In this document: positions 1 through 4,517 of the stretch, piece by piece
How the letters are laid out: every line of letters starts with the position of its first letter
How positions within the stretch are numbered: position 1 is the stretch's first letter
Program-made: the position numbers and the translations under genes
Assembly (NCBI GenBank): GCA_949297205.1
Contig: CASFSH010000092.1
Location: 1 to 5,257, forward strand
Direction of reading: 5' to 3'
From: an uncultured Bacillota bacterium
Lineage (GTDB): Bacteria > Bacillota > Clostridia > UBA1381
DNA length: 5,257 nucleotides
The notes under the pieces: model-generated
Told to the model about the DNA's origin: nothing
Seen by the model: only the letters and a program-made list of their open reading frames with translations
The model's database searches: none

Positions 1-1874
1 TGATAAAAAACTGTTTATCCGCATGTTATTATGTGGAGAGCTCGTCATACAGCGGAGGAATAGCCGGAAACAATTCCGGAGATATATCTGAATGTTTGTC
101 TTGTGTGACACATATATACTCAGATATGTATGCTTCGGGAATTGCCGGCATTAACACTGACGGATTTATTAAATCCTGTGCGGCTGCAAGCAGGGAAGTA
201 ATGGATACATTGACAAAAAACAGCGGAAGAATTACAACTAACCGAGAAAACGGAAGAACTGAAAATAATTATGCATATCAAGAAATGGTATCCGGTACCA
301 CAGCCTATATAGGGCCTGATTTGCAGGATGGTGAGGAAGCAAGCTGGGAGGATTTGACCGGACAAACATTTTATTCCAATAAATTAAGGTGGGATTTCAG
401 AAATATCTGGACAATCAACCGGAATATTGATTTTATTATGCCTCTAATCAGAAATGTCAATGTACCCAAGCTTACCCCCGGAGTTACCGTTTATATGCCT
501 TATGGGATATACAATGAACAACAGCTAAGAGATGTGGAAAAAAACAAACAATATCATTATGTCCTGAAAAATGACATTACACTTTCAGATAATGTGCAGG
601 GCGGCGCAAACTGGATACCTATCGGTATGGCATATGATGAAGAAAATTTTGTTGAGGATGCTTTTTGCGGAACATTCGACGGCAACGGACATACCATTAA
701 AAATATAAAGATGGTTTTTGATGAAAGTATTTTTCAATATGGATTTTTCGGAATGTTATACGGTGCAACGGTGAGAAATTTGAATTTGGAAAATATGAGC
801 ATAGAAGGTCACAGCAATGTAGCATTTCTTGCTGCGGTAAACTATGGCATTATTGAAAATTGCAGTGTGTCGGGAACAATGAATGCTTACTCATATAATA
901 AAGAGACTATGGCAGGAGGGATATGTTCGGTCAACTATACAAATATTTATTCGTGTGATATGAAGGGAGATATAATAATTAATGCTTTGTCATCAAATGT
1001 TGGCGGTATAGCGGCATACAATGAAGGCTTTGTTAATAACGCATCATTTAACGGAAACATAGAATCTGTATCAGTCAAAAATGGGGCAAATTCCGTTGTG
1101 GGCAATATTGTGGGAATAAATTATTCCGGATACATATATAATTGTTTCGGTGAAGGAAGAATAACATCTCATACCGATATAAGCTACTGCGGAGGAATAT
1201 CCGGTATGCAAAACGGAGGAGAAATATATAAATGTTCATCAAAAGGGAATATATATATAAAAGCGTCCGAACAAAGGGAAACCTCTGCATATTCCGGCGG
1301 ATTGGCGGGATTAATAAGCGGCGGCTTGATTATGAACAGTTTTACGGCGGATAACATAAATATGACTTCTCATAATTCTTTTGCAGGTGGAATTGCAGGG
1401 TATTGTGAAAATGCAAATATACAGAATGTATACGGAGTTAACACCATATCTCAGCAAGGCGGAATAAGCAATATAAATGATGCCCGGATTTTTGCCGGGG
1501 GAATTACCGGATACAGTATGAACGGAAATATATCCGGAACTGTTGTATTGAATCCGTCTATTCTGACTAACGGCAGTTTTGGAATGATTACAGCTTTTTC
1601 ACAGGGCGGATATGTTGACAATAATTATTATATTTCACAGGTTTATACAAAATCACAAGCTTCAGAACAGTCTGTTACAGGAAATGAAATAAATCATGAA
1701 ACTGCTGAAAATATGGATTTTTATTTTACTTCTATAGCAGACGGAGGTGTTCTCGGATGGATAAATACTTCTTTTGACGATGTTTGGACAGTACCTTCAG
1801 GGAATAATTATCAATATCCTGTTTTATCCGGAGTGAAAGGTCAGAGTGAGTTTAATACAAAAGTGAAATATTAA
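1..1874 (+). CDS. GLUG-repeat surface/secreted protein, 5'-partial
   Basis: The reading frame is open to the left edge (first full codon at 3), so the visible part is 623 residues of a longer protein. The GTG at 33 is internal: the codons before it encode IKNCLSACYY, a normal GLUG-repeat lead-in. Glycine-rich motifs of the type SGGIAGNN, VGGIAAYNEG, CGGISGMQNGG, SGGLAGLISGG and AGGIAGYCEN recur about every 30-50 residues, separated by I-x-N-C/S strands. This is the pattern of GLUG-motif proteins, predicted to fold as right-handed beta-helices on the cell surface. The fragment shows the tail of one module (to about position 460) and then a full module. The second opens with YHYVLKNDITL, WIPIG and GTFDGNGHTIKNI (about 550-710) and ends WTVPSGNNYQYPVLSG (about 1785-1833). 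No LPxTG, membrane helix, SLH or dockerin domain is visible at the C-terminus; the signal peptide and any N-terminal anchor lie outside. A role in adhesion or glycan binding is inferred from the family and is not shown by the sequence. Confidence 0.85.
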   Translation, partial: IKNCLSACYYVESSSYSGGIAGNNSGDISECLSCVTHIYSDMYASGIAGINTDGFIKSCAAASREVMDTLTKNSGRITTNRENGRTENNYAYQEMVSGTTAYIGPDLQDGEEASWEDLTGQTFYSNKLRWDFRNIWTINRNIDFIMPLIRNVNVPKLTPGVTVYMPYGIYNEQQLRDVEKNKQYHYVLKNDITLSDNVQGGANWIPIGMAYDEENFVEDAFCGTFDGNGHTIKNIKMVFDESIFQYGFFGMLYGATVRNLNLENMSIEGHSNVAFLAAVNYGIIENCSVSGTMNAYSYNKETMAGGICSVNYTNIYSCDMKGDIIINALSSNVGGIAAYNEGFVNNASFNGNIESVSVKNGANSVVGNIVGINYSGYIYNCFGEGRITSHTDISYCGGISGMQNGGEIYKCSSKGNIYIKASEQRETSAYSGGLAGLISGGLIMNSFTADNINMTSHNSFAGGIAGYCENANIQNVYGVNTISQQGGISNINDARIFAGGITGYSMNGNISGTVVLNPSILTNGSFGMITAFSQGGYVDNNYYISQVYTKSQASEQSVTGNEINHETAENMDFYFTSIADGGVLGWINTSFDDVWTVPSGNNYQYPVLSGVKGQSEFNTKVKY

Positions 1875-1921
1875 AAATGTGCACAAAGCCAAAGTATATA
1901 TATATTTATGTTTTTATGTGA

Positions 1922-1946
1922 TTTTTTTGTAAATTTTACAAAAAAA
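1922..1946. repeat. AT-only perfect palindrome downstream of the GLUG gene
   Basis: Positions 1922-1933 (TTTTTTTGTAAA) and 1935-1946 (TTTACAAAAAAA) are perfect reverse complements around a single T at 1934. The arm contains only one G-C pair, so as RNA it would be a weak hairpin. It is not a classical GC-stem terminator, although it is the only hairpin seen after the GLUG gene stop at 1872-1874. It could instead be an operator, or a weak bidirectional terminator with its run of T/A on each side. The symmetry is seen directly; the function is open. Confidence 0.5.
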
Positions 1947-1988
1947 TTTTAAAAAACTATGTTCATTTGAAAGAAAATGTGATATAAT
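1940..1988 (+). promoter_or_regulatory. Extended -10 promoter of the yicC operon with UP-like A/T tract
   Basis: TGATATAAT at 1980-1988 is an extended -10 element: TG-n followed by a perfect TATAAT at 1983-1988. The hexamer 17 bp upstream, TGTTCA (1960-1965), matches the -35 consensus in only three positions, which fits an extended -10 promoter. Alternating A and T tracts at 1940-1956 lie directly upstream of the -35 and resemble an UP element. Transcription would start near 1995. A second TATAAT at 1993-1998 could be an alternative -10; its best -35 (TTGAAA, 1967-1972) sits at a poor 20-bp spacing. This is the only good promoter seen before yicC, so it probably drives yicC through rpoZ with the vegetative sigma factor. 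Confidence 0.7.
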
Positions 1989-2001
1989 AACTTATAATGC
2001 T

Positions 2002-2022
2002 TTGTATATAAAAGATATACAA
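2002..2022. repeat. Inverted repeat in the yicC leader (operator or 5' hairpin)
   Basis: TTGTATAT (2002-2009) and ATATACAA (2015-2022) are perfect reverse complements separated by five bases (AAAAG). The element begins about 7 nt after the predicted transcription start and ends 15 nt before the yicC Shine-Dalgarno. It could act as DNA, as an operator for a dimeric repressor blocking the start site. It could also act as RNA, as an 8-bp 5' stem-loop affecting stability or translation. No known operator was recognised. Confidence 0.5.
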
Positions 2023-2037
2023 TCAAAAAAACAAAGT

Positions 2038-2043
2038 AGGTGG
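2038..2043 (+). promoter_or_regulatory. Ribosome binding site that fixes the yicC start
   Basis: AGGTGG followed by ATAAA places the GTG at 2049 five bases downstream. An upstream in-frame GTG at 2040 lies inside this Shine-Dalgarno, so it cannot be served by it and is rejected as the start. Confidence 0.75.
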
Positions 2044-2048
2044 ATAAA

Positions 2049-2927
2049 GTGATAAAAAGTATGACCGGGTACGGAAGAAATGAAATGATTATCGCAGGGA
2101 AAAAAATATCGTGCGAAATCAAATCAGTGAATCACCGTTACTCGGACTATACCGTTAAAGTTCCGAGATATTACGGCTTTATGGAAGAAAGAGTAAGAAA
2201 TTATGTTTCGGAATTTATTTCAAGAGGAAAAGTAGATGTATATATTTCAATTGAAAGCTATGATACGGCTGATAAGGAAATAAAATTAAATTCGGCTCTT
2301 GCACAAAGTTACATAAATGCTTTGTATGAATTGAGAGATAAATTTGGTTTAAAAGATGACATTTCGGTAATGAATGTGGCAAAGTACAATGAAATATTCA
2401 AAGCGGAAAAAATAGAAGAAGATGAGGAAGAATTGTGGGGAACGGTATTACAGGTACTGGAACCCACAGTAAAGGATTTTGTTTCCATGCGAGAGCGTGA
2501 AGGAGAGAGAATAAAAGAAGATTTATGCAACCGCGTCGAATACATGAAAGAATTAAGTTTGAAGATAGACAGTTATTCGGAACAGTCTGTTGAGGAATAC
2601 AAAGAAAGATTGTATGCAAAAATAAAAGAGATTCTTGAGGACAGAACAGTTGATGAATCGAGGATTTTAACCGAGGTTGCCATATTTGCCGATAAAGTGG
2701 CGGTAAATGAGGAAACTGTACGTCTGCAGAGTCATTATAATGAATTTTATGAAATTATTTCAAAAAATGAACCTGCCGGAAGAAAACTTGATTTTCTTAT
2801 ACAGGAAATAAACAGAGAGGTTAACACCACCGGGTCAAAGGCATGTAATATAGATATTGCAAAAATAGTTGTGGAATTAAAAGGCGAAATTGAAAAGCTG
2901 AGAGAACAGGTACAAAATATTGAGTAA
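2049..2927 (+). CDS. yicC: YicC/YloC family endoribonuclease
   Basis: This 292-residue protein has the usual length of the YicC/YloC family (about 290). The GTG start at 2049 gives MIKSMTGYGR, the family's near-invariant N-terminus. The N-terminal YicC domain (about residues 1-155) contains CEIKSVNHRYSD (22-33) and SRGKVDVYIS. The C-terminal DUF1732 domain contains SMREREGERIKEDL, an EVAIFADK-type helix, RLQSHYNEF and GRKLDFLIQEINRE followed by NTTGSKA (244-265), ending in the typical LREQVQNIE. Family members in E. coli and B. subtilis have been reported as metal-dependent endoribonucleases acting in the cytoplasm; that activity is inferred here from homology. It is the first gene of the operon, behind its own promoter and a leader inverted repeat, and is followed by remA after a 90-nt gap. 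Nothing looks broken. Confidence 0.93.
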   Translation: MIKSMTGYGRNEMIIAGKKISCEIKSVNHRYSDYTVKVPRYYGFMEERVRNYVSEFISRGKVDVYISIESYDTADKEIKLNSALAQSYINALYELRDKFGLKDDISVMNVAKYNEIFKAEKIEEDEEELWGTVLQVLEPTVKDFVSMREREGERIKEDLCNRVEYMKELSLKIDSYSEQSVEEYKERLYAKIKEILEDRTVDESRILTEVAIFADKVAVNEETVRLQSHYNEFYEIISKNEPAGRKLDFLIQEINREVNTTGSKACNIDIAKIVVELKGEIEKLREQVQNIE

Positions 2928-3003
2928 TGTAGCGGTATTATACAGTTTGGTGATTTATATAGAAGAAGTACGGAAATTAATACCGGATTTGTTTCCGACA
3001 GAA

Positions 3004-3010
3004 AGGTGAT
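3004..3010 (+). promoter_or_regulatory. Ribosome binding site that fixes the remA start
   Basis: AGGTGAT is complementary to the 16S 3' end and lies seven bases before TTG 3018. In-frame GTG 3006 and ATG 3009 fall inside it, which argues against both as starts although one of them is an ATG. Confidence 0.65.
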
Positions 3011-3017
3011 GAGAACG

Positions 3018-3284
3018 TTGAAATTGGTTAATATCGGATTTGGAAATATGATAAATTCAAAACGTCTGATATCCGTTGTGAGCCCTGAATCCGCACCGAT
3101 AAAAAGAGTCATAAGGGAAGCGGAAGATAAAAAAGTGCTTATAAATGCAACTTACGGAAGACGTACAAGAGCGGTTATCATTATGGACAGCGGGCATGTG
3201 ATTTTGTCATCACTGCAGCCTGAAACAGTTGCAAACAGATTGGCTGAACGAGAGGACAGCGAGGGGGATGCAGATGATGAATAA
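3018..3284 (+). CDS. remA: RemA/DUF370 family DNA-binding regulator
   Basis: This is an 88-residue protein; B. subtilis RemA is 89. The TTG start gives MKLVNIGFGN, the standard family N-terminus, with a well-spaced AGGTGAT. Starting at GTG 3006 would add four residues without precedent. The family signature is intact: ISVVSPESAPIKR (18-30), ATYGRRTRAVIIMDS (44-58) and ILSSLQPETVANRL (62-75). Arg16, Arg48 and Arg49 align with arginines implicated in DNA binding by Bacillus/Geobacillus RemA, which forms oligomeric rings and activates biofilm-matrix and osmoprotection genes. Outside Bacilli the regulon is mostly unknown, so biofilm control here is only inferred. The last ten residues are strongly acidic (EDSEGDADDE). 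The gene overlaps gmk by 11 bases, suggesting translational coupling. Confidence 0.92.
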   Translation: MKLVNIGFGNMINSKRLISVVSPESAPIKRVIREAEDKKVLINATYGRRTRAVIIMDSGHVILSSLQPETVANRLAEREDSEGDADDE

Positions 3285-3870
3285 GGGCAGTTTGTTTATA
3301 ATCTCCGGTCCCAGTGGTACGGGAAAAGGAACGATATGTAATGAACTGATAAAACATGATGATACCTTTTTGTCGGTATCTCTGACTACGAGAGACAGAA
3401 GAAATGACGAAATCGAAGGTGTTACATATTATTATGTCAGTGCCGACGAGTTCAGAAACAGAATAGAAAACAATATGATGCTTGAATGGGCACAATACGG
3501 GGACAACTGTTACGGAACACCGAAAGATAAGGTGGAGGAACAATTAAACAGAGGGGTCAATGTAATACTGGAAATTGAAGTGCAGGGCGCTTTAAAGGTG
3601 AAACAGCAAATGCCCGAAGCGGTAATGATATTTTTGCTGCCTCCATCGGTTGAAGCATTAAAAAGCAGACTGTTAAACCGTGACAGAGAAACCCGGGAAG
3701 AAATACTAAAGCGTATTTCAATCGCAAAAGGAGAACTGTCAAAGGCATATCTCTATGATTATATTATAATAAATGATGACTTTGACGAATGCTTGCAGAC
3801 AATAAGAAATATAATTGTTGACAGACGGGAAAAATTGGATTTTGTTGAAAAATTACAGGAAAGTATATAA
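3274..3870 (+). CDS. gmk: Guanylate kinase
   Basis: Guanylate kinase phosphorylates GMP (or dGMP) to GDP with ATP in the cytoplasm, an essential step in GTP supply. The 198 residues match the family's roughly 200. The P-loop GPSGTGKGT is at 12-20. The GMP-binding segment SVSLTTRDRRNDEIEG spans 34-49, then EWAQYGDNCYGTP (71-83), LEIEVQGA and the lid region NRDRETREEILKRI. The segment after TTR departs from the common TTR-x-PR-x-GE pattern: Pro is Arg and Gly is Asp, while Arg40, Arg43 and Glu46 remain. The Shine-Dalgarno GAGG (3261-3264) favours ATG 3274; ATG 3277 is nearly as good and differs by one residue. An in-frame TTG at 3229 lies deep in remA and has no ribosome site. The start overlaps the remA stop, and rpoZ follows after 25 bases. 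Confidence 0.95.
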   Translation: MMNKGSLFIISGPSGTGKGTICNELIKHDDTFLSVSLTTRDRRNDEIEGVTYYYVSADEFRNRIENNMMLEWAQYGDNCYGTPKDKVEEQLNRGVNVILEIEVQGALKVKQQMPEAVMIFLLPPSVEALKSRLLNRDRETREEILKRISIAKGELSKAYLYDYIIINDDFDECLQTIRNIIVDRREKLDFVEKLQESI

Positions 3871-3895
3871 AAATATTTTACAGGAGTGATGTATT

Positions 3896-4264
3896 ATGAT
3901 GATAAAACCGGGAATTAATGCATTGTCAAGCTGTGCTGACAGCAGATATACTTTGGTTACAATGGCAGCAAAAAGAGCAAGAATGATTGGTGAAAACGGT
4001 GAAGGCCTTGTTCCATGCGATGTTCATAAGCCTGTTTCTATGGCTGTTGCGGAAATTGCCGCAGGTAAAGTAGGATATGTAAGACATGAGAACAAGAATC
4101 GCAAAGAAGAACAAAAAAATTATGAGGAGTTCTATGCAGCGGCAAACGGAGAATATATGGTTGACGAAAACGGAAACAGAGTTGAAAACTATGTTACGGA
4201 TGAAGCGGCGTTCAATAAAGAATTAAACTATGAAACATTATCGGATAATAGTGACGAAAATTAA
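3896..4264 (+). CDS. rpoZ: RNA polymerase omega subunit with long acidic C-terminal extension
   Basis: Omega helps fold and hold the beta' subunit in RNA polymerase. The core (about residues 3-62) is recognisable from SRYTLVTMAAKRAR (16-29) and HKPVSMAVAEIAAGKV (44-59), which match the conserved omega helices. The position after gmk is the standard one. The start ATG 3896 has AGGAG at 3882-3886, nine bases upstream. The protein is 122 residues, against about 60-90 for most bacterial omegas. Residues 64-122 form a hydrophilic, Asn/Glu/Asp-rich tail ending SDNSDEN, with a segment NGEYMVDENGNRVENYV that is not simple low complexity. No function for the tail was recognised. The gene ends three bases before a strong terminator stem. 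Confidence 0.9.
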   Translation: MMIKPGINALSSCADSRYTLVTMAAKRARMIGENGEGLVPCDVHKPVSMAVAEIAAGKVGYVRHENKNRKEEQKNYEEFYAAANGEYMVDENGNRVENYVTDEAAFNKELNYETLSDNSDEN

Positions 4265-4267
4265 AAT

Positions 4268-4314
4268 AAAATCCGGCTCAGATATACGATAAAAATATAT
4301 TTTGCCGGATTTTT
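4268..4314 (+). terminator. Rho-independent terminator after rpoZ
   Basis: AAAATCCGGC (4268-4277) pairs perfectly with GCCGGATTTT (4304-4313), and the 3' arm runs into a T tract ending at 4314. The 26-base loop is large but can be tightened by inner pairing of ATATA (4282-4286) with TATAT (4296-4300). The opposite strand also reads into T-rich sequence, so it may work in both directions. It should end or reduce the yicC-remA-gmk-rpoZ transcript and partly separate priA from it. Confidence 0.85.
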
Positions 4315-4445
4315 GATTATATACAACCTAATAGCAGATGTCTTGCACCATATAAGGCGGAGGATCCTATTTTAAAATATCAGTATACAATCTCCCGCTG
4401 AAATCCCTTAGGAGCTGACGTTTTCTGTACAGGTTGAAATATATC
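4315..4445 (+). ncRNA. Candidate structured RNA between rpoZ and priA, family unknown
   Basis: No gene is present, but distant complementary blocks nest into one long interrupted hairpin. GAT+ATAT (4315-4322) pairs with ATAT+ATC (4439-4445). CAACCT (4324-4329) pairs with AGGTTG (4431-4436). CAGA and TGTC (4335-4342) pair with GACG and TCTG (4417-4427). GGCGGAG (4356-4362) pairs with the CT-c-CCGCT arm (4392-4399). A large asymmetric internal loop (4343-4355 against 4400-4416) and an AT-rich apical loop containing the 12-bp palindrome TATTTTAAAATA (4368-4379) remain unpaired. The outline, a long hairpin with a central bubble, recalls 6S RNA, but size and sequence do not convince me. It could be a priA leader element, a small RNA or a dispersed repeat. 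No convincing promoter was found directly upstream. The pairing is seen by eye; energy and conservation were not computed. Confidence 0.35.
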
Positions 4446-4451
4446 GAATGC

Positions 4452-4486
4452 TTTGCTTCTTGCAAGCAAAACAGGAGCTTTGCTCC
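4452..4486 (+). promoter_or_regulatory. Two adjacent hairpins with an alternative pairing, upstream of priA
   Basis: TTTGCTT (4452-4458) pairs with AAGCAAA (4464-4470) around a five-base loop. GGAGC (4474-4478) pairs with GCTCC (4482-4486) around TTT. The octamer GCTTTGCT occurs twice (4450-4457 and 4477-4484), so AGCAAA (4465-4470) can instead pair downstream with TTTGCT (4479-4484), which would disrupt both hairpins. The element ends 18 bases before the priA Shine-Dalgarno. There is no T tract after the second hairpin, so it is not an obvious terminator. Confidence 0.4.
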
Positions 4487-4504
4487 GATTTAAATGCGGT
4501 TGAG

Positions 4505-4510
4505 AAAGGA
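4505..4510 (+). promoter_or_regulatory. Ribosome binding site that fixes the priA start
   Basis: AAAGGA followed by seven bases leads to TTG 4518. The next in-frame TTG (4524) would sit 13 bases away, which is too far. An in-frame TAA at 4515-4517 rules out any earlier start. Confidence 0.7.
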
Positions 4511-4517
4511 AGGGTAA

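Noticed and set aside
33..35. GTG as the start of the GLUG gene
   Set aside because: The frame continues upstream to the window edge with repeat-like sequence (IKNCLSACYY), and no ribosome binding site precedes it.
51..1540. Repeated GGA/GGC-rich motifs that could suggest a DNA repeat array or CRISPR
   Set aside because: The repeats are at protein level (GLUG motifs), differ in DNA sequence and spacing, and lie in one open frame.
1967..1988. TTGAAA and TATAAT as a classical -35/-10 pair
   Set aside because: The spacer is only 10 bp. The extended TGATATAAT with a weak -35 at 1960-1965 is more plausible.
2040..2042. GTG as the yicC start
   Set aside because: It lies within the AGGTGG ribosome binding site. 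GTG 2049 gives the conserved MIKSMTGYGR terminus with five-base spacing.
2747..3112. Minus-strand 121-codon frame across the yicC-remA junction
   Set aside because: It is antisense to conserved coding sequence, shows no recognisable domain and has no ribosome site; the same holds for 3181-3543 and the other minus-strand frames.
3229..3231. TTG as the gmk start
   Set aside because: It would overlap remA by 56 bases, has no ribosome site, and adds 15 non-family residues before MMNKGSLFIISGPSG.
4344..4373. Promoter TTGCAC with TATTTT inside the rpoZ-priA gap
   Set aside because: Both hexamers match poorly with an 18-bp spacer. The other AT-rich candidates near 4318 and 4440 also lack a proper partner.
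4315..4445. 6S RNA assignment for the structured segment
   Set aside because: A long hairpin with a central bubble fits in outline, but it is shorter than usual 6S RNAs, has no clear own promoter, and I could not recall matching conserved bubble sequences.
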